64,000 nucleotides of DNA from an uncultured Candidatus Binatia bacterium (GTDB lineage: Bacteria > Desulfobacterota > Binatia > Bin18). Every line of letters begins with the position of its first letter. Position 1 is the stretch's first letter. The stretch is taken from contig OY282457.1 of NCBI GenBank assembly GCA_958296235.1, positions 2,235,684 through 2,299,683 on the forward strand, written 5' to 3'. Positions 39,958 through 47,972 of this stretch are shown here, in pieces. The translations under genes and the position numbers were made by a program. Under the pieces are notes generated by a model, which worked only from the letters and a program-made list of their open reading frames with translations, had not been told where the DNA came from and searched no databases.

Positions 39958-41712
39958 CTACATGCCGGCTCCGGCCGGCAGGGCGATCCGCACCATTGTT
40001 CCTCGGTTCGGCAATGAGTTGAGGGCGATGCTTCCTCCATATTTATGGACGACATGCTGGGTTGTGGTGAGGCCCATCCCCAGGGCATCGTCTCTTGACG
40101 TATAGAACGGAGTAAAGACCTTCTTGAGATGCTTAGGCGCGATCCCTGCCCCGTTGTCGGTGATGATAATCAAGACCTTTCCGTCTTCCTGTCTGGTCTC
40201 AATTCGTATGACGCCATCCTTGTTTCCGCGGTCCTGAACCGCTTGCACGGAATTTTCGATGACATTTGTCAGGAGCAGGGATATTTCCGCTTCCGAGGCT
40301 AGGACGGTTGGAACCGGGTTCAGTTCCTTGGCGACAATGGCCTCCTCCGTCTGCGTTTTTTCCACGATCTCCTCAATGGCGTCATTGATGTCCAGCTGAG
40401 TGGGAAGGTCGTCTTCTCCCTCTGAGAAAGACGGCAGGCGGTCGGCGACCTCGACGATGCTATGGGTCTGAGCGCGCAGGCTCGCCACCACTGCGGCCGC
40501 GGCCGCGGTTTGTATCCCTTCGTCAACGCCCGCGCCCTGCGCCTCTTCGTCCGGTTCGTCGTCCGGTTCGTTTCCGTCGCCTGATTCCGGCAGGGTGTTG
40601 AGGTCGGGGGTGAGGGCGAATGCGTCGTGCGGTTGCCCCTGCATTTTATCGAGGCTGTCGAGGTTGCCGTTGATTTGTTCCACGAAGGTCGTCAACTGTG
40701 TGGCCATGACCTCAAGCCCTATCCGGCGCGACACATTCTCGGTGGCCGGGCTCGCGTCTCCGAGGAGCGAGGTGGTCAGGTCTGCCAGGCCCGTATCCTG
40801 TTGGGGGCCTGCGCGCCTGACGCTTCTGGGGAACTGGAAGGCGACGGCCGCGGACTCTTCCTGTTGTCTGTCGCTTTTGGGCATGCGTAATGCAATGAAC
40901 AGCCACACCAGCCACAGGCCTCCGCCCGAGGCCAGGACGCCGCGTTGGTAGTTGCTGACCAGGGTCTCTTTCCTGTCTATCTCGGATTCCAGACCGCTGA
41001 TCAAATCTTCTCCGAAATCGACGATGGAGTTCGCGACAGCATCCTGGAAGAACGCTTCCGTCGGCTCTTGTCTGTCGAGCAGGACTTGTCCGTGGGCGAC
41101 GAAGTTCGCAATCGGGTTGGCCAGAAACGGGTAGCGCGCAACAAGGCCGTCGCCCAGGTCTTCCAGCACGCGCACCAGACGTTCCTTTTCCGGCGGAGCC
41201 GGCGTGGTGAGATAGGTGTTGATCTCGTCGGTAACGGTGGAGATGTTGCGGATGAACGCCGGATCGCCGCCCCTCTCCCGCACTTGCCGCATCACACTGG
41301 CTGCGGCCAGCGGCAGGTAACGGACGGAGTTGCGCAGGATGGCATAGCCGGTCTTAAAGCGCTCGGTCCGCTCTTCCTTGGCGTTAATGGCGCTCTGGTA
41401 GGCGCTGAGGGTGTTGTGCAGATTCTCCGGCAGGTCGGGGATGCCCAGCATCGTCTCCGACAGATTCTTTTTGAGTCGTTCCATCCGGGGGATGAAGTCG
41501 ATCAGGGCGTCGAAATCAGACCCCGGGTCGGACCTGACCCGGGCGGTTTCGATGCTCCACTGGGACTCAAGTTGATTGATCCTCTGGATGAGGGAAATGG
41601 AGAGGCGGTGGTTGGCCGGCTGAATTTTTCCGGCCTGCCAGTACAGCCCGGCTGCGACCGCTCCCAGAATAACGGACAGAAAAATGCCGATGATAATTGA
41701 TCTGGATCTCAT
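39958..41712 (-). CDS. membrane sensor histidine-kinase-like protein
   Basis: A 584-residue protein. The first membrane helix (IIIGIFLSVILGAVAAGLYW), a periplasmic helical domain of about 230 residues (DAHL-like), and a second helix (GVLASGGGLWLVWLFIAL, near residue 265) precede a cytoplasmic part. The C-terminal ATPase domain is complete: N-box LLTNVIENSVQAV, G1 ITDNGAGIAPKHL, F-box FTPFYTSRD and G2 ALGMGLTTTQHVVHKYGG. A canonical phospho-acceptor H-box is not obvious; a His in AQTHSIVEVADRL is the nearest candidate. It lies 25 bp downstream of the cytochrome c peroxidase gene. No response regulator gene is adjacent. Confidence 0.85.
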   Translation of the reverse strand: MRSRSIIIGIFLSVILGAVAAGLYWQAGKIQPANHRLSISLIQRINQLESQWSIETARVRSDPGSDFDALIDFIPRMERLKKNLSETMLGIPDLPENLHNTLSAYQSAINAKEERTERFKTGYAILRNSVRYLPLAAASVMRQVRERGGDPAFIRNISTVTDEINTYLTTPAPPEKERLVRVLEDLGDGLVARYPFLANPIANFVAHGQVLLDRQEPTEAFFQDAVANSIVDFGEDLISGLESEIDRKETLVSNYQRGVLASGGGLWLVWLFIALRMPKSDRQQEESAAVAFQFPRSVRRAGPQQDTGLADLTTSLLGDASPATENVSRRIGLEVMATQLTTFVEQINGNLDSLDKMQGQPHDAFALTPDLNTLPESGDGNEPDDEPDEEAQGAGVDEGIQTAAAAAVVASLRAQTHSIVEVADRLPSFSEGEDDLPTQLDINDAIEEIVEKTQTEEAIVAKELNPVPTVLASEAEISLLLTNVIENSVQAVQDRGNKDGVIRIETRQEDGKVLIIITDNGAGIAPKHLKKVFTPFYTSRDDALGMGLTTTQHVVHKYGGSIALNSLPNRGTMVRIALPAGAGM

Positions 41713-41737
41713 ATGTACTCACTCCTGAGCGGCGAGG

Positions 41738-42880
41738 CTATCGCCGGCCCCCTCTTCCTCCGCGGCCTCCCTGGGCGGCGGTGAGACGCTCACTGGTCAC
41801 GGCAGTGGCGGGGCTCTGGCCGGCCTGGGTATCTGTCTGGATATCTGTCACAGGCTCTTCACCCGCACTATCTACAGGGTCCTGCTGGGAATCAGTTTCT
41901 GCGGCTCCGCCGGCCAGGGTCTTGATGAACGCCACGATTGCCTCCTTGTCCTCATCCGGCGCTTCGCGTCCCAACTGAAACTCGAACATGGCATCGACCG
42001 CGTCGCGCAAGGTCGCTGCGCTGCCGTCGTGGAGATACGGGGCAGTGTGGGCGGCCATCCGCAGGCTCGGCACCTTGAATGCGTGGCGGTCGGCAGCGTT
42101 CCCGGTGATATTGAAGCGGCCCAGGTCGGCTTCGGTGATATTGCCCCGCTTTTTGAAGTAGTCGTTGATTACGCCGAACACCTGGAACATATTACCGCCT
42201 ACGTTTGCCCCTTGGTGGCAGGACGAGCAGCCATAGCGTTTGAACAGGGTATAGCCCTGTTTCTCGTGCTCGTTGATGGCCGCGTCATCGCCTTTGAGCC
42301 AACGGTCGAAGCGGCTGTTCGGCGTGGTCAGGGAGCGCATGAACTCAGCGATGGCGTCTTTGATAGTCTCGCGGCTGATACTGTCGGAATAAATCTGCCG
42401 GAAAAGTCCGGGATAGTCCTCGTCCTGGAAGAGTTTGGTCACCACCTCCGGCCAGATACTTTCCATCTCAAGCCTGTTCTGTACCGGCCCGTCAATCTGA
42501 TCGTGGAGGGTGTCCGCGCGCCCGTCCCAGAACTGTTTGAAGTTGAGGCCGGCGTTGAGCACGGTGGGCGCGTTCACCCTGCCGGCCCTGCCCTTAATCC
42601 CGGTGGAAACGACTTTCCCGTCGTCACCGCCGGCTTTGAGGTCGTGGCAGCTGGCGCACGAGATCGTGTTGTCCTTGGATAATCTGGTGTCATGGAACAG
42701 CCGCTCTCCCAGCGCTGCTTTGGCTGCGTCCACCTCAACTTCCGGCATCGGCCTGATCGGCTCCGCGGCGTATCCTTTTGACCAATACACGAGGCAGACG
42801 GCCACGAAAATCCCCAATACCGTCAGCGAGCGGTATCCCACCCCGCCTGTCCGGCCCGGTTCCTTTCGATTTGTATTCAT
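41738..42880 (-). CDS. di-heme cytochrome c peroxidase (CcpA/MauG family)
   Basis: A 380-residue periplasmic di-heme protein. The N-terminal signal/anchor is LTVLGIFVAVCLVYWSKGYA. Heme-binding motifs are CASCH (ISCASCHDLKAGG, about residue 77) and CSSCH (YGCSSCHQGANVGG, about residue 220), with APTVLNAGLNFKQFWDGRAD in between as in bacterial CCPs. These enzymes reduce H2O2 using electrons from cytochromes. The C-terminal 60 residues are low complexity and include GGRGGRGGRR. It starts 148 bp from the divergent TetR gene, with an operator-like site in its promoter, and precedes the sensor-kinase-like gene in an operon. Confidence 0.93.
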   Translation of the reverse strand: MNTNRKEPGRTGGVGYRSLTVLGIFVAVCLVYWSKGYAAEPIRPMPEVEVDAAKAALGERLFHDTRLSKDNTISCASCHDLKAGGDDGKVVSTGIKGRAGRVNAPTVLNAGLNFKQFWDGRADTLHDQIDGPVQNRLEMESIWPEVVTKLFQDEDYPGLFRQIYSDSISRETIKDAIAEFMRSLTTPNSRFDRWLKGDDAAINEHEKQGYTLFKRYGCSSCHQGANVGGNMFQVFGVINDYFKKRGNITEADLGRFNITGNAADRHAFKVPSLRMAAHTAPYLHDGSAATLRDAVDAMFEFQLGREAPDEDKEAIVAFIKTLAGGAAETDSQQDPVDSAGEEPVTDIQTDTQAGQSPATAVTSERLTAAQGGRGGRGGRR

Positions 42881-42906
42881 ACTTCCCTCTGTCTATGGAC
42901 GATTAA

Positions 42907-43022
42907 ATACAAACCAACGGTATGTCAAGTCTTTGTACGCTCCGGGCCGGAAGGACTGCTTCCGGGTACGTTCAGCGTTTTTCGCTCCCTCTATTGACTG
43001 GAATACAAGCCGCTTGTATAGG
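42907..43022. promoter_or_regulatory. divergent promoters with TetR-type operators
   Basis: For the plus-strand TetR gene, TTGACT (42994-42999) and TATAGG (43017-43022) are 17 bp apart, with the perfect palindrome ATACAAGC-C-GCTTGTAT (43003-43019) between them. For the minus-strand peroxidase gene, TTGACA is at 42928-42923 and an AT-rich -10 (TTTAAT) near 42907. Directly next to that -35 lies ATACAAACCAACGGTAT (42907-42923), which matches the palindrome at 12 of 17 positions. Both sites would block polymerase if bound. Confidence 0.65.
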
Positions 43023-43028
43023 TCAGCA

Positions 43029-43676
43029 ATGCCCGTCCCCTCCCCCCCGAAATCAGGAATATTGACGGGTGTCAAGCGTTCCAAAGCTGAACAATCCGCC
43101 AAGACGCGGGCCGCGCTGCTGGCCGCGGCCAAAGAACTGTTTACTGAGAAAGGGTACGCCGGCACGTCTACTGAGGACATTGTGAAACGCGCCGGGGTGA
43201 CCAGAGGCGCGCTCTATTATCAGTTCACGGACAAGACCGACCTGTTCAGGGCGGTGTCCGATGAGGTGCGGGCCTATTTGGGACAGACCATTCATGCGCG
43301 CGTCCTGGCTACTGAGGGCGATACCTGGCATCGGATTGTCGAGATCGGCTGCTCGGCCTTTGTTGAGGTTGCGACTGACCCGAGCGTGCGGCGCATGATC
43401 TATCTCGACGGCCCGGCGGTCCTGGGCCATTCCGTGTCGCCCAGCAACCACAACGCCCCGGGGATGATAATTCTGGGCGAGGGCTTTAAGCGGTTGATGG
43501 CCGAGGGGCTGATTGAAGAGCAGCCGCTCGAACCGCTGAGCCGCCTGTTCTGGGGGATTTTCTCTGAAGCCGGGGCTTATATTGCCGGCGCGGCCAACGC
43601 AGACGAAGCCAAGAACGAAATAAAATTTGTTCTGCATTCCCTGTACCAGGGGCTACGGGTCAAGTCCCAGCCATAG
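43029..43676 (+). CDS. TetR-family transcriptional regulator
   Basis: A 215-residue TetR repressor. The helix-turn-helix is in the first 75 residues: TRAALLAAAKELFTEKGYAG, then TSTEDIVKRAGVTRGALYYQ and FTDKTDLFRAV. The C-terminal half is a helical ligand domain with no specific motif that I can assign. The start at 43029 is tentative: the likely promoter ends just at this ATG, so a TTG at 43062 with AGGAA before it is possible. It is divergent from the cytochrome c peroxidase gene, and a perfect palindrome sits in its own promoter, predicting autoregulation and control of the peroxidase operon. Confidence 0.92.
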   Translation: MPVPSPPKSGILTGVKRSKAEQSAKTRAALLAAAKELFTEKGYAGTSTEDIVKRAGVTRGALYYQFTDKTDLFRAVSDEVRAYLGQTIHARVLATEGDTWHRIVEIGCSAFVEVATDPSVRRMIYLDGPAVLGHSVSPSNHNAPGMIILGEGFKRLMAEGLIEEQPLEPLSRLFWGIFSEAGAYIAGAANADEAKNEIKFVLHSLYQGLRVKSQP

Positions 43677-43973
43677 GCCGACACAGAAGGCGGGACCGAC
43701 GCGCTCATTGTGCCATTGTGATAGATGCCAATATCTTCATTCTGCGTGTCAACGGTCGTCTGGCAGAATTGCTGCCCCACGGAGAAATGATATGCCGGGC
43801 CGAATGGGAGCGCCGGCAGGCTGCCGGCACTTTTCATAAACATAAGAGTCATAAACATAAAAGAGCCCGAGGGCTGTAGAGAAGAATGGTGAGTCTGCTA
43901 GAATTGTGCTGTCGGACATTCCCATAGTGTGGGTGTGTCCAGAAGTAGAGAACAGGAGAGAGAAAACGCGGTC
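43677..43973. other. gene-free 297-bp spacer
   Basis: I see no supportable gene. Short open frames exist on both strands but none has an RBS or a recognisable motif. The segment CATAAACATAAGAGTCATAAACATAAAAGAG (43837-43867) contains a short direct repeat, CATAAACATAA. The purC leader lies at the right end (AGGAG at about 43953). Confidence 0.5.
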
Positions 43974-44867
43974 ATGAACGAACCCATTATCTTAACAACG
44001 AGTGTAGAGGGACTGCCGCCGCCCCGCCGCGGAAAAGTCCGTGATATTTACGAAACCGACGAACATCTGTTGATCGTGGCAACCGACCGGGTCTCGGCTT
44101 TTGATGTGGTGCTGCACGAAGGCATACCGGGCAAGGGACGGGTCTTGACCCAGGTGTCACGCTTCTGGTTTGAGCGCCTGGCCGACATCGTGCCGCACCA
44201 TCTCATTTCGGTTGACGTGGATGCCTTCCCGGCTGTTTTTCAGTCCGCTCGCGACAGCCTGGCCGGTCGCTCCATGTTGGTCAGAAAAGCGGAGCCGCTG
44301 CCGGTTGAATGTATCGTTCGGGGCTATCTGGCCGGGTCCGGCTGGCAGGAATACCGGGCGAGTGGAACCGTGTGCAGCATTCCGCTGCCCTCGGGACTAC
44401 AGGAGAGCGCCCGCTTGCCCGAGCCCATCTTTACCCCCTCGACCAAAGCCCCGCAGGGCGAGCATGACGAGAATATCGCCTTTGCGGAGGTCGAACGCTT
44501 AATTGGCGCGGACCTGGCCGCTCGGGTGCGGAACCTCAGCCTGGCCCTGTACAACGAGGCCCACGCCTATGCGGAGACCAGAGGCTTTTTCCTGGCGGAC
44601 ACCAAATTTGAGTTCGGCCAGTGCGACGGTCAACTCATTCTTATTGATGAAGCCTTTACGCCGGACTCATCGCGCTTTTGGCGGAGCGAAAACTATCAGC
44701 CCGGCAAATCTCAGGACAGTTATGACAAGCAGATTATTCGGAATTATCTGATTTCTCTGGGCTGGGACCGCAGACCACCCGCTCCGCATTTGCCGCAGGA
44801 GATTATCGATCAGGCGGCCTCCCGCTACCAGGAAATCTACGAAAACCTGACTGCTACAGACGGCTAA
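43974..44867 (+). CDS. purC: phosphoribosylaminoimidazole-succinocarboxamide synthase
   Basis: A 297-residue SAICAR synthetase, which joins CAIR and aspartate with ATP in purine synthesis. N-terminal PPRRGKVRDIYETDEHLLIV (ATP loop), VATDRVSAFDVVLHEGIPGKG, VECIVRGYLAGSGWQEY, FTPSTKAPQGEHDENI and EAFTPDSSRFWRSENY are all characteristic. Length fits the longer (yeast-like) PurC type. I start at the ATG at 43974; AGGAGAG lies about 16 nt upstream, rather far. It is followed 16 bp later by the TerC gene. Confidence 0.96.
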   Translation: MNEPIILTTSVEGLPPPRRGKVRDIYETDEHLLIVATDRVSAFDVVLHEGIPGKGRVLTQVSRFWFERLADIVPHHLISVDVDAFPAVFQSARDSLAGRSMLVRKAEPLPVECIVRGYLAGSGWQEYRASGTVCSIPLPSGLQESARLPEPIFTPSTKAPQGEHDENIAFAEVERLIGADLAARVRNLSLALYNEAHAYAETRGFFLADTKFEFGQCDGQLILIDEAFTPDSSRFWRSENYQPGKSQDSYDKQIIRNYLISLGWDRRPPAPHLPQEIIDQAASRYQEIYENLTATDG

Positions 44868-44883
44868 ACCCACGAGCGTACGC

Positions 44884-45828
44884 ATGGCACCCAGCATTGG
44901 CCTCTGGATCGGTTTTACCCTGATTGTTCTCGTCCTGCTGTTCCTGGACCTGGGGGTTTTTCATCGTGAAGCGCGCGAGGTGTCGCGCAAAGAGGCCGGT
45001 ATATGGAGCATGGTCTGGATCGGCCTGGCTCTGGCCTTTAACGCGGGGATTTATTATACCAGCGGGTCTGAGCTGGCCCTGGAATTTTTCGCCGGTTATC
45101 TGATCGAAAAATCGCTCAGCGTAGACAACATCTTTGTCTTCCTGCTGATCTTCTCCTACTTTTCCGTTCCCCTGGCGTATCAGCACCGTATTCTGTTCTG
45201 GGGGATTCTCGGCGCGCTGGTCATGCGCGGTATTTTTATTGCCGTTGGCGCGACGCTGCTGCACTATTTTCACTGGGTCATGTATCTCTTTGGCGCTTTC
45301 CTGGTCTTCACCGGAATCAAGCTGGCCGTCTCTGAAGATACCGAATCCGACCCCGAGGACAATCCCGCAATTCGACTCCTGCGGCGGGTGCTGCCGGTCA
45401 CGGACAAATACGAGGGGCAACACTTCTTCGTCCGGCATCAGGGGAAGCTCTTTGCCACCCCCCTCTTGGTCGTCCTCGTTTCTATAGAAAGCACGGACTT
45501 GGTCTTTGCGATCGACTCGATTCCGGCCATTTTTGCCGTTACCGACGACCCTTTCATCGTCTACACCTCAAACGTCTTTGCCATTCTGGGCCTGCGCGCC
45601 CTCTACTTCCTGGTTGCCGGCGTGCTCGATCTGTTCGTCTATCTGCGCCTCGGCCTGGGCGTGGTGCTGGGCTTTGTTGGCGTCAAAATGCTCCTGGTTG
45701 ACGTATATCCCATCCCGATTGGTCTCTCCCTGGGCGTGATCGCCCTGGTCCTGACCGTCACGATCGTCGCCTCACTACTCTTTCCGCCCACCGAGTCGGC
45801 CAAGGAAGATATTTCCGAGGCGGTGTAG
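44884..45828 (+). CDS. TerC/Alx-family integral membrane protein
   Basis: A 314-residue polytopic protein with about nine hydrophobic segments. The hallmark motifs are FFAGYLIEKSLSVDNIFVFL (about residue 60) and VSIESTDLVFAIDSIPAIFA (about residue 200), whose acidic residues line the metal path. TerC/Alx proteins are linked to manganese export and metal loading of exported proteins. The cytoplasmic loop near residue 155 is acidic (EDTESDPEDNP). I looked for a manganese riboswitch upstream, but the 16-bp gap to purC leaves no room for one. Confidence 0.93.
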   Translation: MAPSIGLWIGFTLIVLVLLFLDLGVFHREAREVSRKEAGIWSMVWIGLALAFNAGIYYTSGSELALEFFAGYLIEKSLSVDNIFVFLLIFSYFSVPLAYQHRILFWGILGALVMRGIFIAVGATLLHYFHWVMYLFGAFLVFTGIKLAVSEDTESDPEDNPAIRLLRRVLPVTDKYEGQHFFVRHQGKLFATPLLVVLVSIESTDLVFAIDSIPAIFAVTDDPFIVYTSNVFAILGLRALYFLVAGVLDLFVYLRLGLGVVLGFVGVKMLLVDVYPIPIGLSLGVIALVLTVTIVASLLFPPTESAKEDISEAV

Positions 45829-45829
45829 G

Positions 45830-47071
45830 TTGTCCAGAACAGGCCGGCGCGCGCTCGAAGGCATCCGCATTCTTGATTTCACCTGGGTGGTCGCCGGTCC
45901 GGTCGCGGTGCGTATCCTGGCCGACCAGGGGGCTGAGGTCATTAAAATCGAGCGGCGCGATACGCTTGATCTGGGGACGCGGCGGGGCGGCTTTTCCGGC
46001 AATCTGCACCGGGGCAAAGAGAGTACGGTTATCAATATGGCCAACCCGCGTGGCATTGCCATCGCCCAACAACTCGCGGCCCTGTCAGATGTCGTGATCG
46101 ACAATTTCAGCGCGCGAGTCATGCGCAACTGGGGGCTCGATTATGACAGCCTCAAAAAAATCAAGCCCGATATTATTGCGGTCTCCATGTCCGGCTTTGG
46201 GCATACCGGGCCGCACAAGGATTACGTCAGCTATGGGCCGACGCTCCAGGCTTTGTCCGGCTATACGCTCCAGATGCGTCATCCCGGCCACGAGCCGGCC
46301 GGCTGGGGCTATTCGTACGCGGACATGACCGGCGGCTATAGCGGCGCGCTGGCCGTCTTGATGGCCCTGTGGCATCGCAAACAAACCGGCCAGGGGCAGT
46401 TCGTTGACCTGTCGCAGTTTGAGGCGATTTCCAGCCTGGTCGGACCGGGTCTGCTCGACATCCTGAATAACGGCACTCTGAGCGAACCTGTTGGCAATCG
46501 TTCCCAGGAAGCGCCGGCGGCTCCGCACGGGGTGTATCGCTGCAAGGGCGACGACCGCTGGTGCGCGATTGCCGTCTTCACCGAAGCAGAATGGCAGAGT
46601 CTGTGCCATGTCTTGGGGCAGCCGGCCTGGACGCGCGAGACCCGCTTTGCCAGCCTTGCAGAGCGTCTTCAACATCAGGACGCTCTGGACGAATACATTG
46701 AATCCTGGACCCAGCAGCATACGGCCGAAGAAGTCATGACCCGCCTGCAAGCAGCCGATGTCGCTGCCGGTGTGGTTGCCAACGGGGAAGACTTGGACCG
46801 CGACCCGCAACTGCGGGCGCGGGGATATTGGGCGCGGCTGCCGGCCCAGGAAGGGGGGAAGACGGAGGAGGTCATCCTTGACGGGCCGCCGTTCAAGCTC
46901 TCAAAGACACCGGGCTACGTGGCCGCCCCAGGCCCGTTGCTGGGCGAGCATACGGATGACGTGCTGCGCCGCTTGCTCAACTACTCTGACCAGCAAATCG
47001 CTCAACTCAAAGCAGAGAAGGTCATTGCCTCGCACGCAGAGATTCATGCCGAGCGGACGAAACGGGACTAG
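45830..47071 (+). CDS. CaiB/BaiF CoA-transferase family protein
   Basis: A 413-residue class III CoA-transferase. It begins with TTG one base after the TerC stop. ALEGIRILDFTWVVAGPVAV, DQGAEVIKIERRD and VSMSGFGHTGPHKDY are family blocks. The nucleophilic Asp position is kept (GYSYADMTGGYSGALAV), as is GQGQFVDLSQFEA, so it should be active. Such enzymes move CoA between acyl donors such as succinyl-CoA and carboxylic acids. It is most similar in layout to the gene at 52904. Specific substrates cannot be read from the sequence. Confidence 0.9.
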   Translation: MSRTGRRALEGIRILDFTWVVAGPVAVRILADQGAEVIKIERRDTLDLGTRRGGFSGNLHRGKESTVINMANPRGIAIAQQLAALSDVVIDNFSARVMRNWGLDYDSLKKIKPDIIAVSMSGFGHTGPHKDYVSYGPTLQALSGYTLQMRHPGHEPAGWGYSYADMTGGYSGALAVLMALWHRKQTGQGQFVDLSQFEAISSLVGPGLLDILNNGTLSEPVGNRSQEAPAAPHGVYRCKGDDRWCAIAVFTEAEWQSLCHVLGQPAWTRETRFASLAERLQHQDALDEYIESWTQQHTAEEVMTRLQAADVAAGVVANGEDLDRDPQLRARGYWARLPAQEGGKTEEVILDGPPFKLSKTPGYVAAPGPLLGEHTDDVLRRLLNYSDQQIAQLKAEKVIASHAEIHAERTKRD

Positions 47072-47140
47072 GGAGGGACTACTCGTCGGCTCAGTACTTC
47101 GCCATCAATAGAGGAATTTGGATGAAAGGCGACGCGAATT

Positions 47141-47359
47141 GTGAGTAATAAGAGGAAACGGACGAAGTTCGTTCACGAAGGAAACTATGTTGCAGAAGTT
47201 GACGTAGAACTTCTGGAAGAGCCTGAAGGATGGTCCCCGTACCTTTCTCTTGAAGACGCGTATCGTCTTGACGATATACGGGAGGCGCTTCGGCGAGGTG
47301 ACGTGAAGACCGCTGCAAAATATGCGCGCGTGTTCAGTCTCACGCCTGTTGCTGTGTGA
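47141..47359 (+). CDS. small antitoxin-like protein
   Basis: A 72-residue protein with a GTG start. The sequence KFVHEGNYVAEVDVELLE, then WSPYLSLEDAYRLDDIREAL and RGDVKTAAKYARVFSLTPVA, is of a kind I have seen as short conserved hypothetical proteins near toxin genes; I cannot name the family. GAAAGG lies about 12 nt upstream. The next gene is a frameshifted DUF4258-type toxin, so the patch may have carried two toxin-antitoxin units. Confidence 0.6.
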   Translation: MSNKRKRTKFVHEGNYVAEVDVELLEEPEGWSPYLSLEDAYRLDDIREALRRGDVKTAAKYARVFSLTPVAV

Positions 47360-47436
47360 GGCCGCCTCACCCGTCGCCAGAGCGTATGCCTTAGCTCGGC
47401 ATCAGGCTGCTCGCTACGTGAGTGAGATGAGACATC

Positions 47437-47735
47437 TTGTACCCGAGAATCCTTGAACGCTTGAGAACGCGAATCCGTGAGCGCCGGTATGTTGTCACGC
47501 TTCACGCCCTGGATGAGATGGATGAGGACGCGTTGTCCTATTTGAAGTGGAGAGGGCGATTCTCACCGGAGAAATCATAGAGCGACAACGTGATCGAGCA
47601 ACGCGGGAATGGAAGTACTTGGTCCGAGGGAGTGCCGTTGATGGGCGACAGATAGTGGTCGTCAGCAAGCTGGGATATACAGACAGACTCGTGGTAATAA
47701 CAGCGTGGGCTGATGATGAACAAACTGAAATGTGA
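47437..47735 (+). pseudogene. frameshifted DUF4258 (MqsR/RelE-like) toxin gene
   Basis: The first part (from a possible TTG at 47437) reads YPRILERLRTRIRERRYVVT, then LHALDEMDEDALS, the DUF4258 N-terminus. Near 47539 the frame shifts by one base, and the rest continues in another frame as FEVERAILTGEIIERQRDRA, then REWKYLVRGSA and RLVVITAW. Restoring one base would give a full-length toxin. It overlaps the YgiT-type zinc-finger antitoxin gene, the usual partner. A sequencing or assembly error is the alternative explanation for the shift. Confidence 0.75.
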
Positions 47736-47961
47736 CACTTGCGGAGAGCAAGCCGCCCGAATCCGCCACGTCTCCCGCAGCTATGGCTCTGGCAAGGACC
47801 TGCTGGTGATTGAAAAGATTCCCCTGATCTCGTGCTCAAGCTGTGGGGAAAGCTATTTCACTGCTGAGACGCTTCACGAGGTCGAACGCATAAAGCTGCA
47901 TCGGCAAGGGTTCGCAGAGATCAGGCCAGTGTCCGTAGCAAGATTTCATCAGGCGGCCTGA
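47713..47961 (+). CDS. YgiT-type zinc-finger protein (MqsA-like antitoxin)
   Basis: An 82-residue protein with two CxxC pairs, CDTCGEQ and CSSCGESYF, forming the YgiT-type zinc ribbon found at the N-terminus of MqsA. The helix-turn-helix half of MqsA is missing, as in the many short YgiT antitoxins paired with DUF4258 toxins. The start overlaps the end of the frameshifted toxin gene. With the toxin broken, this protein is probably a relic, or it retains a regulatory role. Confidence 0.85.
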   Translation: MMNKLKCDTCGEQAARIRHVSRSYGSGKDLLVIEKIPLISCSSCGESYFTAETLHEVERIKLHRQGFAEIRPVSVARFHQAA

Positions 47962-47972
47962 TACCGCAGATT

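Noticed and set aside
42510-43028. Upstream extension of the TetR gene across the peroxidase gene
   Set aside because: It overlaps the divergent peroxidase coding sequence and both promoters; the TetR domain begins after 43029.
43577-43858. Minus-strand open frame of 93 codons after the TetR gene
   Set aside because: It overlaps the 3' end of TetR, has no RBS and no family-like motif.
47141-47175. AGAGGAAAC at the start of the small antitoxin-like gene as a fourth palindromic element
   Set aside because: No matching GTTTCCTC arm lies downstream at the right distance.
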